Assembly (NCBI RefSeq): GCF_900243745.1
Contig: NZ_LT984798.1
Coordinates: forward strand, 2,040,501 to 2,104,500
Direction: 5' to 3'
DNA length: 64,000 nucleotides
Origin: Desulfovibrio sp. G11
GTDB taxonomy: Bacteria; Desulfobacterota; Desulfovibrionia; Desulfovibrionales; Desulfovibrionaceae
Shown here: one piece after another, positions 42,348 through 52,726 of the stretch
How positions within the stretch are numbered: position 1 is the stretch's first letter
How the letters are laid out: the number at the start of each line of letters is the position of its first letter
Notes under the pieces: generated by a model
What the model saw: the letters and a program-made list of their open reading frames with translations, nothing else
What the model was told of the DNA's origin: nothing
The model's database searches: none
Program-made: the position numbers and the translations under genes

Positions 42348-44615
42348 CTATGCCTCGCTTTCCAGCAGACGGGCGATTTCTTCGCGTAATATGCGGGCTG
42401 CCGCGGCTGCCGCAGATTTTTCCACCTGCTCGTTGAAGCGGGGTTCAAGACCGTCCAGCCGTTCTTCTATGGAATCCAGGCGGGCTGAAGCGCCGCGCAA
42501 CATCAGGTCTGCATTGTCCAGACGCTCTGCCAGGGCGGGGTCTTCGCTGGGGCCGGAAGCAGGAGCCTGCCCGGCAGTCTCCTGAAGCGCCGATTGTGCG
42601 GCCTGTTGCGCGGCTTGGGCAGCGGCAGCCTGTATGGCGTCCATGAAGCGTTGGTGCAGGGGATGGCCCGGTTCAAAAAGGGCTTCGGCCAGTGCCTCGG
42701 CAGTATCCGGACCGGCGCTGCCTTGCTGCATGGCGGCCCCGGCTGTTTCTTCGGCATTGCGGGCTGCTTGCAGGGCCTCGTCCACAGCGCGGGCAGAATC
42801 TCTGCCAACAGCGCGGGCCGTATTTTGCGCTTCCTCGGCGCTTGCCTGGGCCAGGCCAGCTGCCTCGCGCGCTTCATCCGCCAGTGCGCGGGCCTGTTCT
42901 GCCGCTCCACGGGCTTCAGCCACGGCTGACTCCAGAGCGCTCGCGCGCTCTTCGGCCTGGCGCAACAGTTTCTCGCAATGGTCCAGGCGTTCAGCAAGTA
43001 CGTCGGCGACCGGGGCAGGGGGAGGATCTGCTACAGCAGCCGCATCGGCAACATGTGTGCTCTCTGTGGCTGCCGGTTTTTCCGTATTTTCCGTATAGGG
43101 TGTTTCGGCCGGGGCCTCCGCGGCATTTGCAGTGGCCGCCGCTGTGCCTATGGTGTCTATGGTTTCTGTATGGTCATAATTGTCAGCAGTGTCAGGAGAA
43201 TCCACGCCTTCTTCGCTCACGCCCATGTGGGGCTGCTCAGTGGGGGGCGTTTCTTCCGTCTGCCGGGCGGGCGGGGCTTCGGCGTCCGTCGCTTCCGTCA
43301 CGCCCGGGAGCGGGGCGGCAGCGGCTGCTGCGCCTCCGGCGGCTTCGGCCAGCAGGGAGTCAATATCCAGATCTGAAAGCGGGGCCTGGGGCGCGCCGGA
43401 GGTCGCGTCCTGCGTCATGGGCTGGGCTGCGGCTTCCGACTGTGCGGGTGGCTCTGTAACAGGCAGTTCTGTCGTTTGCGGAGCTTCTTTTGTAGCCGCA
43501 GGGGCGGCCGGAGCAGCCTGCTCGGGCTGTGCTGCGGGTTGCTCCGCAGCTTGCGCGGTATTGCCTGCGGGGGGGGCCGTCTTTTCTGCCACTGTGTGCG
43601 CGCTTTCGCGCTCTTCCGCATCCGCGGCGGCCAGCAGGGCATCCAGGTCAAAGTCCAGTTCCTCGGCGCCGGTCTTCGCAACGGCGGGTTGCCCCGTGCC
43701 CGGAATGTCCGAGGCGGGGTTGACGGCGGCCAGCAGTGTGTCGAGGTCTGCGGCAAGCGCTTCGGGATCGAAGGGCGTGTCTGTTTCCGGGCTGGAGTCC
43801 GGCAGGGGCGCAGCGTCATTGCCGGAAGCGGCGCTTGCCTGCGGGGCAGCGGCCGGCGATCCGGGGGGCGTCGGTGCGGGCTGTGCCGGCGAGCGTTCTT
43901 CGGTTGCGGCGCCTGGAGCGTCATTTGCGGCTTTGCCCGCATGGGCGGGAGCGGCGTGCCATGCCTCGGGATCGCTTGCGCTGAGCAGGGCTTCCAGTTC
44001 GTCAGAAATAACAGGCTCCGGCACGGTTCCGGCGGCCAGCAGTTCATCCACATCCGGCGTGTCGGCGTGTGTGCCGTTTGCAGCGGTCTCAGGCCGGGCA
44101 GCGGTGGGGCATGCAGCTCCCGTCAGGCCGTCCAGCATCTGGTCCACGGCTTCATCCGTGTTGCGGGGCGACGGAGCCGCCGTGGAGCGTTGCGGCGGCT
44201 GTGGTGGAATATCGAGAGAATTCAAAAGATTGTCGACGTCTCCCATGCCGGGCATATGCAGCTTTTCGTTGGGGTCCACAATATGACCATCAGGCGCAAC
44301 GCCAGTGCCTGAAAAAGCAGGCTCATCGTCTTGCGGAGCCGCAATATTGTCTGTGTCTGCGGGTGGCATCTCGCCTTCGGCGGGAATGTCTTCACTATCG
44401 TCCCTGGCTTCCATCTGCGCCAGCAGATCGTCAATTTCCGCATCGGCCTGGCGGCCTTCTTCGTTCAGGCTGCGCATGTGCGAATGCAGACCGCTCTGAT
44501 CGTCATCGGTGGGAGCGGGGGCGGCCTCGTCGGTTGCCGGAACCTCGCCTTTTTCGATAAGTTCTGTCAGGTCGATGATTTCTTCTGTATTTTCATGGGC
44601 GTTTTGGGCAGCCAT
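42348..44615 (-). CDS. Unknown 755-aa acidic protein with repeated DxDxLL motifs and C-terminal coiled coil
   Basis: No family is recognised. Eight short motifs of form [D/E/A][IVL][D/E]xxL recur: EIDDLL (60), DVDNLL (126), AVDQML (156), DVDELL (188), ELEALL (206), DLDTLL (290), DLDALL (323) and DIDSLL (417), separated by Pro/Ala/Thr/Glu linkers. The motif resembles the EIDALL segment at the FliM N-terminus that binds CheY. Residues ~510-640 are an Ala/Glu/Arg coiled coil, and a second coil with RILREEIARLLE ends the protein. It has no signal or membrane helix. The start at 44615 (MAAQNAHENTEE) has GAGG six bases upstream; the longer open frame is unsupported. Monocistronic. Confidence 0.8.
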   Translation of the reverse strand: MAAQNAHENTEEIIDLTELIEKGEVPATDEAAPAPTDDDQSGLHSHMRSLNEEGRQADAEIDDLLAQMEARDDSEDIPAEGEMPPADTDNIAAPQDDEPAFSGTGVAPDGHIVDPNEKLHMPGMGDVDNLLNSLDIPPQPPQRSTAAPSPRNTDEAVDQMLDGLTGAACPTAARPETAANGTHADTPDVDELLAAGTVPEPVISDELEALLSASDPEAWHAAPAHAGKAANDAPGAATEERSPAQPAPTPPGSPAAAPQASAASGNDAAPLPDSSPETDTPFDPEALAADLDTLLAAVNPASDIPGTGQPAVAKTGAEELDFDLDALLAAADAEERESAHTVAEKTAPPAGNTAQAAEQPAAQPEQAAPAAPAATKEAPQTTELPVTEPPAQSEAAAQPMTQDATSGAPQAPLSDLDIDSLLAEAAGGAAAAAAPLPGVTEATDAEAPPARQTEETPPTEQPHMGVSEEGVDSPDTADNYDHTETIDTIGTAAATANAAEAPAETPYTENTEKPAATESTHVADAAAVADPPPAPVADVLAERLDHCEKLLRQAEERASALESAVAEARGAAEQARALADEAREAAGLAQASAEEAQNTARAVGRDSARAVDEALQAARNAEETAGAAMQQGSAGPDTAEALAEALFEPGHPLHQRFMDAIQAAAAQAAQQAAQSALQETAGQAPASGPSEDPALAERLDNADLMLRGASARLDSIEERLDGLEPRFNEQVEKSAAAAAARILREEIARLLESEA

Positions 44616-44966
44616 GCGCGACCTCATGGGGTTAGGAACAATCGGCTTCGGGGCCGGAAGGGCGGGATTTGTCGCCAGTATGCGGTATGGTGGCCGCTGG
44701 CCGTGCCAGCCGGAGCGAAACACGTGCAAAGCCACGATTTTTCGTATCAGGTTATGAGAAAAGACGCAAACATGCAGCGCTCGGGCGTGACGGCGTTGCC
44801 TGTCCGCAGGCTGTATGGCAGGCTTACGTGGGACGGCATTGCAGGATATATGTTTTTTGCACAATACATCACGGTTGCAAGGGCCGGTACGCGCACCGGC
44901 GGGCAAGTGGGAAGAACAAAAGAGTTTGCAACCATCCCGCCGCAATATTTTACGGCAGGATGCCGC
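44616..44966. other. Upstream region of the 755-aa gene
   Basis: 351 bases with no recognised gene on either strand. It should contain that gene's promoter; I could not choose convincing boxes by eye. Confidence 0.35.
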
Positions 44967-45006
44967 GCAAATAATCGGCCGCCCGGAGGGGCGGCCGATT
45001 ATTTGC
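44967..45006. repeat. 18-bp perfect hairpin
   Basis: Arms 44967-44984 (GCAAATAATCGGCCGCCC) and 44989-45006 are perfect complements with loop GGAG. It is the strongest hairpin in the window. ATTATTT on the right arm could serve as a weak U-tract. A further small stem GTACGC/GCGTAC follows at 45014-45027. Confidence 0.85.
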
Positions 45007-45046
45007 AGGTGGCGTACGCAAAGGCGTACCTGATCAGGCATTGGAG

Positions 45047-45134
45047 CAATTAGCGCTTCAGATGATTGCTTAACGGGCGGCAAAGCCGCCCTATAATCAT
45101 TTGGCTACAAGGATTTGTCTCCAAATCCTTGTAG
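45047..45134 (+). repeat. Dispersed two-hairpin repeat, copy 2
   Basis: Matches the minus strand of 19704-19790. First hairpin ATGATTG...CAATCAT style with inner GGGCGG/CCGCCC (45075-45091) around CAAAG; second hairpin CTACAAGGATTT/AAATCCTTGTAG (45105-45134). Differences from copy 1 are mostly single bases outside the long stem. Confidence 0.8.
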
Positions 45135-45208
45135 CGCATTTTATCTTTGAATAACGTGTACAGGCGCTAACGCTGCACTTCCGTACAGCGCATCGTAACA
45201 CAGCGTGG

Positions 45209-45240
45209 ATTCTGCCGGAAACTGCATTTTCCGGCAGAAT
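45209..45240 (-). terminator. Hairpin downstream of ilvC
   Basis: ATTCTGCCGGAAA/TTTCCGGCAGAAT, 13 perfect pairs, six-base loop. With the next hairpin (45244-45272) it follows the ilvC stop and probably ends the ilv transcript or protects its 3' end; neither has a classical U-tract. Confidence 0.5.
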
Positions 45241-45243
45241 GGC

Positions 45244-45272
45244 AACTTTGAAATACTCCATATTTCAAAGTT
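45244..45272 (-). terminator. Second hairpin directly after ilvC
   Basis: AACTTTGAAATA/TATTTCAAAGTT, 12 perfect pairs with a five-base loop, nine bases past the ilvC stop codon. It is AT-rich, unlike a standard terminator stem. Confidence 0.5.
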
Positions 45273-45280
45273 GATCCGTT

Positions 45281-46697
<1,417 letters not shown>

Positions 46698-47189
46698 CTA
46701 ATCCGCCTTTTTGGAACGACGCATGGCCACAGAGCCTGTGCGCGCCAGTTCCTTGATGCCGAAGCGCTGTAAAAGATTGATGATGGCATCCAGCTTGTCC
46801 TGATTGCCTGTAGCCTCAATGGTCATTTCATTGGGGCTTACGTCCACCACTTTGCAGCGGAATATTTCAACGGTGCGCAGAATTTCACCCCGCATGGGGC
46901 CTTCAGCCTGCACCTTGACAAGCATCATTTCGCGTTCGACAGCGGCAATGTCTGCAAAGTCCACCACCTTGATGACAGACACGATTTTGTGCAGCTGTTT
47001 CATTATCTGCTCTAAAATCAGGCTGTCGCCTTCTGTTGTGATGGTCATGTGCGAAACGCCTTCTTCCAGGGCCGGGGCCACATTGAGCGAATGGATGTTG
47101 AAGCCGCGCCCACTGAACAGCCCCGCCACGCGGGAAAGCACGCCGGGTTCATTTTCCACCAGCACGGAAAGCACATGTGTCTTGGTCAT
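46698..47189 (-). CDS. ilvN: Acetolactate synthase small (regulatory) subunit
   Basis: 163 aa. The N-terminal ACT domain reads LVENEPGVLSRVAGLFSGRGFNIHSLNV, the site of valine feedback, and the C-terminal domain carries REMMLVKVQAEGPMRGEI and EMTIEATGNQDKLDA. It binds IlvB and makes it valine-sensitive. The start at 47189 (MTKTHVLSV) has AAGGAGG upstream and is ten bases from the ilvB stop. Confidence 0.95.
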   Translation of the reverse strand: MTKTHVLSVLVENEPGVLSRVAGLFSGRGFNIHSLNVAPALEEGVSHMTITTEGDSLILEQIMKQLHKIVSVIKVVDFADIAAVEREMMLVKVQAEGPMRGEILRTVEIFRCKVVDVSPNEMTIEATGNQDKLDAIINLLQRFGIKELARTGSVAMRRSKKAD

Positions 47190-47199
47190 AGCCCCTCCT

Positions 47200-48891
47200 T
47201 TACACCAGCAACATTTCATCAAGCGCCGCGCCGGCAGGCACGATGGGGTACACGTTTTCCTCGCGTTCAACCACTACGTCGATAAAGGCCGGGTTGGGTG
47301 TGGCAAGGGCCTTTTCAAGCGTGGCACGCAGGTCTTCGGGTTTTTCAATGCGGTAGCCTTCGGCCCCGTAGGCTTCGGCCAGCTTCACAAAGTCCGGCTG
47401 GGCCTCCATGTTGGTGGAGCTGTAGTTCTGGTTGTAAAAGAGCTCCTGCCACTGGCGCACCATGCCGAGATGGCGGTTGTTCAGGATAACCACCTTGATG
47501 GGCAGCCTGTTGGCAACCACGGTAGCCAGCTCCTGAATGTTCATCTGCAATGAGGCGTCGCCCGCGACGGTGATGACTTTTTTGTGGGGAAAGGCAAACT
47601 GTGCGCCGATGGACGCGGGAAAGCCGTACCCCATGGTGCCGAGGCCCCCGCTGGTGAGCAGGGTGCGCGGCCTGGTGAACGTATAGAACTGGGCTACCCA
47701 CATCTGGTGCTGGCCCACTTCGGTGGCAATGATGGCATCGTCGTTGGAAAGCTCGTACAGGGTCTGGATGACTTCCTGCGGCTTGATGTTGTGGTTTTTC
47801 TGGTAGCAGAGAGGCTTGCTTTTCTTCCATTCGCCCACGGCCTCAAGCCACGCGGCGTGTTCGCTGATCCAGTCTTTGCCTTCAAGCTTGGCGTTGCAGA
47901 TTTCGCCCATGCCTTCAAGCGCCAGGCGGCAGTCGCCCACCACAGGAACGTGTACTTCCACATTCTTGCGTATGGATGTGGGGTCGATATCAATATGCAC
48001 AATGCGCGCCTTGGGCGCGAAGCCCGCCAGTTTTCCGGTGACGCGGTCATCAAAGCGCGCGCCCACGCATACCAGCACATCGGCATTGTTGATGGCCAGA
48101 TTGGCGGCATAGGTTCCGTGCATGCCGACCATGCCGAGCCACAGCGGGTCGGTGGCGGGAAAGGCCCCAAGGCCCATGAGCGAACAGGTGACGGGAATCT
48201 GCAGCTTGCGCGCAAGGCTCGTGAGGGCCTCGGCCGCATCGGACATGATAACCCCGCCCCCGGCCAGAATGACCGGGCGTTCCGCCCGGGCCAGCTCTTC
48301 TACCGAGCGCCGCAACTGGTTGAGGTTGGGCTTGTAGGTGGGGTTGTAGCTGCGCATGTAGACTTCTTCAGGCCACACGAACTCGGCCTTGGCCTGCATG
48401 ACGTCTTTGGGCAGGTCAATGAGTACGGGGCCGGGGCGGCCCGTGCGCGCCAAATAAAAAGCCTGACGGATGGTAAGGGCCAGCTTGCTGATGTCCTTTA
48501 CCAGAAAATTGTGTTTGGTGCAGGGCCGGGTGATGCCCACGATGTCCACTTCCTGAAAGGCATCGTTGCCGATCAGTTGTGTGGGAACCTGCCCCGTAAT
48601 CACTACCAGAGGAATGGAATCGGAATAGGCTGTGGCTATGCCCGTCACCGTATTGGTGGCTCCGGGACCGGAGGTTACCAGGCAGGCGCCTACCTTGCCG
48701 GAAGCGCGGGCATAGCCGTCAGCCGCGTGCACAGCCCCTTGTTCGTGTCGTACCAGCACGTGACGTATTTCTTGATGTCGCGGCAGTTCGTCATAGATGT
48801 CAATCACAGCGCCGCCGGGATACCCGAACAGCACGTCAACGCCTTCTCTCTTCAGGGACTCAAGGAGAATCTGCGCACCTGTACATTCCAT
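47200..48891 (-). CDS. ilvB: Acetolactate synthase large subunit
   Basis: 563 aa, TPP-dependent. The catalytic glutamate lies in VRHEQGAVHAADGYARASG, FAD/TPP domains follow, and the TPP motif is VAGDASLQMNIQELATVVANRLPIKVVILNN (GDx..N). VGITRPCTKHNF fits AHAS. It forms acetolactate or acetohydroxybutyrate, the entry step to branched-chain amino acids. It is downstream of DUF465 (21 bases) and leads into ilvN. Confidence 0.97.
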   Translation of the reverse strand: MECTGAQILLESLKREGVDVLFGYPGGAVIDIYDELPRHQEIRHVLVRHEQGAVHAADGYARASGKVGACLVTSGPGATNTVTGIATAYSDSIPLVVITGQVPTQLIGNDAFQEVDIVGITRPCTKHNFLVKDISKLALTIRQAFYLARTGRPGPVLIDLPKDVMQAKAEFVWPEEVYMRSYNPTYKPNLNQLRRSVEELARAERPVILAGGGVIMSDAAEALTSLARKLQIPVTCSLMGLGAFPATDPLWLGMVGMHGTYAANLAINNADVLVCVGARFDDRVTGKLAGFAPKARIVHIDIDPTSIRKNVEVHVPVVGDCRLALEGMGEICNAKLEGKDWISEHAAWLEAVGEWKKSKPLCYQKNHNIKPQEVIQTLYELSNDDAIIATEVGQHQMWVAQFYTFTRPRTLLTSGGLGTMGYGFPASIGAQFAFPHKKVITVAGDASLQMNIQELATVVANRLPIKVVILNNRHLGMVRQWQELFYNQNYSSTNMEAQPDFVKLAEAYGAEGYRIEKPEDLRATLEKALATPNPAFIDVVVEREENVYPIVPAGAALDEMLLV

Positions 48892-48912
48892 AGCCGGCTC
48901 CTTAACAGCCTG

Positions 48913-49143
48913 CTAGCAATCCTGTTTTTTTATCCTGTCGAGGATTGCCATGAGCTGGGTTTTGCCTTCAAGCTTCTGTTTTTTCAATTGCTTCAAGGTC
49001 TGTTCTTCGGTAGGGGTGCGGAAGGCTTTGCCTTCAAGCTTTTCTACCTGCTTTTCGTAGAGCACGTGATCTTCCCAAAGGGATTTCAGCTCCGGATCAG
49101 TAGCCGCATACTTGTTTAGTAGTTCTAGTTCATGCTGATCCAT
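48913..49143 (-). CDS. DUF465 (YdcH-like) small coiled-coil protein
   Basis: 76 aa, helical hairpin: LLNKYAATDPELKSLWEDHV then a charged coil (KQVEKLEGKAF, EEQTLKQLKKQKLEGKTQLMAILDRI). Matches the DUF465 pattern; function unknown. In Desulfovibrio relatives this small gene also sits ahead of ilvB. ATG at 49143. Confidence 0.82.
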   Translation of the reverse strand: MDQHELELLNKYAATDPELKSLWEDHVLYEKQVEKLEGKAFRTPTEEQTLKQLKKQKLEGKTQLMAILDRIKKQDC

Positions 49144-49197
49144 AAGAAATCTCCATTGTTAGATGTTCGAACGCGGAAGCCCGCGAGGAAGCCAGGG

Positions 49198-49500
49198 TTA
49201 TTGAATGGCAAGTGCGTACTGGGCAAGAGAGGCAACCACAATGCGGTTGAAAAGCTCAATGCTCAGCAGCACCACCACCGGAGAAAAGTCCATGCCGGTG
49301 GTGTAGGTGAAAGGCAGCCACTTGCGCACACGGTAAAACACGGGTTCCGTGAGGGCGCGCAGGGTGCGCACTATGGGATTATACGGGTCGGGCCGCACCC
49401 AGGTAAGCACGGCCGCGATGATGACTATCCAGAAATACAGGTTCAGCAGTGAGCCGAGAATCATGGCAACGGCGCTCATGGTATTGGCCAGAACAATCAT
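49198..49500 (-). CDS. YggT family membrane protein
   Basis: 100 aa. Two hydrophobic segments flank ILTWVRPDPYNPIVRTLRALTEPVFYRVRKWLP, the YggT hallmark (WxxPDPxNPxxxxLxxxTEPxL). The family is linked to cell-shape and osmotic functions, without a known mechanism. It lies in the minus-strand run from the HAD gene to ilvC. Confidence 0.92.
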   Translation of the reverse strand: MIVLANTMSAVAMILGSLLNLYFWIVIIAAVLTWVRPDPYNPIVRTLRALTEPVFYRVRKWLPFTYTTGMDFSPVVVLLSIELFNRIVVASLAQYALAIQ

Positions 49501-49566
49501 GCGCCCTCCAGAATGGCGGTCTTTGTGTCAAAAAAAACGTTCGGGGAGGTCCGGCGGGGCCTGATC

Positions 49567-50232
49567 TCACGCCTCGGCCTTTTGGGGCGGCAAAGTCCGG
49601 TCCAGCGCGGCGTGCAGGCCTGCATAATCCGTGACTGTTATCTGCCCCCGGAGAACCCCGCTGCCAAATGCCGCAAATACTACGCCCGCCCCCCGGGCCG
49701 CTTCCTTGTCATGTTCGCTGTCGCCCACAAAAAGCACGGTTTCGGGCGAAACTCCCCAGGCGGAACAGATGTGCCGTGTGCCTTCGGGAGACGGTTTGGG
49801 CGCTGCCGTATCGGCCGCGACCACAGGATCAAAATAGGTGGGCAGGCCGAAAATGTCCAGAACCGTTTGTATTCCCTCAAACCTGCGGTTGGTATGCACG
49901 GCCATGCGCACACGGCGGTCGCGAAGGTCATCAATAAATCCGGTAAATCCCGGCTGCAGGCGCAGCATGGGCAAAATGTCGCGCCGGTAGTTGACAACCT
50001 CGCGTGTTACATACTCTATCTGCCCGTGAAGGTGCGGCGGCACAATATGCAGCAGAGACTGTACGGCTGTAGCCATAAAGCAGTATTCTTCCTGCTCCGG
50101 CGTCATGGGCGGTAAATCAAAGTGTTCAAGAACGCGGTTGTAGAAAATATTGTTGGATTCGCGCGAATCTATCATCACGCCATCGCAGTCAAAGATGACT
50201 CCTGCAAGGCCGTGGGGAAACAGCACACTCAT
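49567..50232 (-). CDS. HAD-superfamily hydrolase, phosphoglycolate phosphatase-like
   Basis: 221 aa. Motif I is IFDCDGVMIDS with both aspartates, motif II is AVHTNRRFEG (Thr), motif III is KPSPEGTRH (Lys) and motif IV is FVGDSEHDKEAARGAG. An alpha-helical cap lies between I and II, so it is a subclass IA phosphatase. Substrate is unknown. The start at 50232 (MSVLFPHGLAG) overlaps the stop of the unknown gene upstream by four bases (ATGA). Confidence 0.9.
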   Translation of the reverse strand: MSVLFPHGLAGVIFDCDGVMIDSRESNNIFYNRVLEHFDLPPMTPEQEEYCFMATAVQSLLHIVPPHLHGQIEYVTREVVNYRRDILPMLRLQPGFTGFIDDLRDRRVRMAVHTNRRFEGIQTVLDIFGLPTYFDPVVAADTAAPKPSPEGTRHICSAWGVSPETVLFVGDSEHDKEAARGAGVVFAAFGSGVLRGQITVTDYAGLHAALDRTLPPQKAEA

Positions 50233-51068
50233 GATGTGGGCCTCCATACGAGCCACAGGCGCTCGACATCCAGAGGCGGAGAACCGGTGGGTTGTTTGCG
50301 GCCGAGAATCCGCCATGCCGGGGCACGGGCCTGCAGCAGTCCAGGCATGTCTGCGGGCAGGGCCGAGGTGTCTTTTTGGGCCGGGCCGAACTCCGCTTCT
50401 TCCTGGATATCTTCGGCCATGGGGCCTTCAGCCAGAATGGGCAGGTCAGGGGGCAGAAAATACATGGCATTGGCCGTTACCAGCCGCCAGGGAGGCATGA
50501 GGCCAAGGTCGAGGCTGACGGGCGTACCTAGAATACCTGCTCCGGCATGCCCTTCAGAAGCGCCGAATCCCGGGGTTTCGCCGTCTTCCACGCCGAGAGA
50601 GCGGGTAAAAGACTCGGACTTGCGGGCCAGGGCGCGGGCCATGTCTGCCAGTTCGGCCATACGTTCTTCCTGAAGCCACGTCCAGATAAGGGCCTTGTGC
50701 GCCTGCTCTTGCTCAATGCGCTGTTTGCGGGCGGCTTCGGCCTTGTGGGCAGCCTCGCTGTCTGCGCTGCCGAACTCGCGCAGCAGCGCCATTTCCGAAG
50801 CGTGGCGGGCCGCGCGGGCATTACCTGTTGAGGCTGCCCCCACAGGCAGGCCCGAAAGCGCCTCGTCGCCCATGCGGCGCAGGTCTTCAAGGCAGGCCGC
50901 GGCCTCGCGCGGGGTAAAAGGATAGCCCGCCGGGCAGTACGCCCCCGTCTGCGGCGGTTGCGGCAGCCCGGGCCACAAAAGCAGGGACGCGGGCAGGGCC
51001 ATGTGCCTGTCCGTCAGGGAACCGCGCAGAAAAGGCAGCCTTATACAGAAACTGGGTGTGGTCATCAT
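50229..51068 (-). CDS. Unknown 279-aa protein coupled to the HAD gene
   Basis: No family recognised. It is soluble. The N-terminal third carries a Pro-rich stretch (LLLWPGLPQPPQTGAYCPAG) and a short helix (FTPREAAACLEDLRRMGDEAL). A charged Ala/Glu/Arg coil covers residues ~100-160 (AHKAEAARKQRIEQEQ, ERMAELADMARALARKSESF). The last third has FFLPPDLP-like segments and ends in RLWLVWRPTS. The start at 51068 is six bases after GAGG. Four-base overlap with the HAD gene suggests joint function. Confidence 0.72.
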   Translation of the reverse strand: MMTTPSFCIRLPFLRGSLTDRHMALPASLLLWPGLPQPPQTGAYCPAGYPFTPREAAACLEDLRRMGDEALSGLPVGAASTGNARAARHASEMALLREFGSADSEAAHKAEAARKQRIEQEQAHKALIWTWLQEERMAELADMARALARKSESFTRSLGVEDGETPGFGASEGHAGAGILGTPVSLDLGLMPPWRLVTANAMYFLPPDLPILAEGPMAEDIQEEAEFGPAQKDTSALPADMPGLLQARAPAWRILGRKQPTGSPPLDVERLWLVWRPTS

Positions 51069-51159
51069 AGGCATCCTCTGGAAAAATACAGCATACTCAG
51101 AGCCGGGGGCGAGCGCAAGCCGGGGGCGGGCCGGACCTGTTTCACCTTTGCGCAATGTA

Positions 51160-51188
51160 TTGTCAGGCGAACGCTTATGACATATAAA
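51160..51188 (+). promoter_or_regulatory. Sigma-70 promoter of pdxS-pdxT
   Basis: TTGTCA (51160-51165) and TATAAA (51183-51188) with exactly 17 bases between. It gives a leader of about 75 bases and lies in the divergent gap with the 279-aa gene. Confidence 0.65.
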
Positions 51189-51268
51189 GCATCCCAGCAA
51201 CGCCGCAGCGTGAGCGGTAGACTGCCAAACATCTCGCCGGCAGACCCGGCTCAGAAGGAGTAGAAGAA

Positions 51269-52150
51269 ATGGAACAGGGCACCATTCGCCTGAAGACAGG
51301 CCTTGCAGAAATGCTGAAAGGCGGCGTGATCATGGACGTCACCACTCCCGAACAGGCTAAAATCGCTGAAGAAGCTGGCGCTTGCGCCGTAATGGCTCTG
51401 GAGCGTGTGCCTGCGGACATTCGCGCTGCCGGTGGCGTGGCCCGCATGGCTGATCCCACCATTGTTAAAAAAATCATGGAAGTAGCCACCATTCCCGTTA
51501 TGGCCAAGGCGCGCATCGGCCACTTTGTGGAAGCGCGTATTCTTGAGTCTATGGGGGTGGATTATATTGACGAGAGCGAAGTGCTCACCCCCGCTGACGA
51601 CAAGTATCATATCGACAAGCGCGATTTCACTGTGCCTTTTGTCTGCGGCTGCCGCAATCTGGGCGAAGCCCTGCGCCGTATCGCCGAAGGCGCGGCCATG
51701 ATTCGCACCAAGGGCGAGCCTGGAACCGGCAACGTGGTTGAAGCCGTGCGCCATTGCCGTCAGGTGATGGACGAAGTGCGCATGCTCTGCGCCCTGCCCG
51801 AAGCCGAGGTGCCCAACTTTGCCAAAGAAATGGGCGCTCCTCTTGAACTGTGCCTGCTCGTACGCAAAGAAGGCCGCCTGCCCGTGGTCAACTTTGCCGC
51901 CGGCGGCATCGCCACCCCGGCTGACGCCGCCATGATGATGCATCTTGGTTGCGACGGCGTATTTGTGGGTTCCGGCATTTTCAAGTCCGGCGACCCGGCC
52001 AAGCGCGCCAGGGCCATTGTGCAGGCCGTGACCAACTACAAGGATTTCGCCCTGCTGGCCGAAATCTCCCGTGATCTTGGCGAACCTATGGTGGGTATTG
52101 AAATTTCCACCATTCCCTCTGGTGAGCGCATGCAGGAGCGGGGCTGGTAG
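51269..52150 (+). CDS. pdxS: Pyridoxal 5'-phosphate synthase subunit PdxS
   Basis: 293-aa TIM-barrel synthase that builds PLP from ribose 5-phosphate, glyceraldehyde 3-phosphate and PdxT ammonia. The Lys of [13 protein letters not shown] and the Lys of [15 protein letters not shown] are the two catalytic lysines, and [17 protein letters not shown] and [11 protein letters not shown] bind phosphate. AAGGAG precedes the ATG. Its stop is immediately followed by the pdxT start. Confidence 0.98.
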   Translation: MEQGTIRLKTGLAEMLKGGVIMDVTTPEQAKIAEEAGACAVMALERVPADIRAAGGVARMADPTIVKKIMEVATIPVMAKARIGHFVEARILESMGVDYIDESEVLTPADDKYHIDKRDFTVPFVCGCRNLGEALRRIAEGAAMIRTKGEPGTGNVVEAVRHCRQVMDEVRMLCALPEAEVPNFAKEMGAPLELCLLVRKEGRLPVVNFAAGGIATPADAAMMMHLGCDGVFVGSGIFKSGDPAKRARAIVQAVTNYKDFALLAEISRDLGEPMVGIEISTIPSGERMQERGW

Positions 52151-52726
52151 ATGGCCCGCTGTGTGGGTGTGCTGGCCCTTCAGGGGGCTTTTCGTGAGCA
52201 TGTGGCCGCCGTGTCCCGTTTGGGCGTGGCGGCCCGCGAAGTGCGCCAGCTCAAGGATATGGACGGCATTGACGCCATGATCATTCCGGGCGGCGAAAGC
52301 ACCACCATGGGCAAACTGCTCAACGAGTGGCAGATGCTGCAGCCGTTACGCGAGCGCATTGAGCAGGGCATGCCGGTATACGGCAGCTGCGCCGGACTTA
52401 TCCTGCTGTGCCGCGTTATTGAAAATTCGGACCAGCCCCGGCTGGGCGTGCTGGATGCCACCGTGCGGCGCAACGCTTTCGGCCGTCAGGTTGACAGCTT
52501 TGAAACCGATCTCGCCATGCCGGAAATCGGGCCGGAACCTGTTCCGGCGGTCTTCATCCGTGCTCCTGTCATCACTGGCGTGGGGCCGGGCGTCAAGGTG
52601 CTGGCCGAGGTCAAGGGGCAGGCTGTGGCGGTGCGCCAGAACAATATTCTGGCCACGTCCTTTCATCCTGAGCTGACGCCGGATACGCGTCTGCATGGCT
52701 ACTTTCTGGGCATGTGCGGTAGCTGA
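52151..52726 (+). CDS. pdxT: Pyridoxal 5'-phosphate synthase glutaminase subunit PdxT
   Basis: 191-aa class I glutaminase. GGESTTMGKLL is diagnostic, Cys80 lies in YGSCAGLILL and the His-Glu pair in TSFHPELT. It hydrolyses glutamine and channels ammonia to PdxS. The start codon directly abuts the pdxS stop, so translation is coupled. A terminator lies 114 bases downstream. Confidence 0.97.
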   Translation: MARCVGVLALQGAFREHVAAVSRLGVAAREVRQLKDMDGIDAMIIPGGESTTMGKLLNEWQMLQPLRERIEQGMPVYGSCAGLILLCRVIENSDQPRLGVLDATVRRNAFGRQVDSFETDLAMPEIGPEPVPAVFIRAPVITGVGPGVKVLAEVKGQAVAVRQNNILATSFHPELTPDTRLHGYFLGMCGS

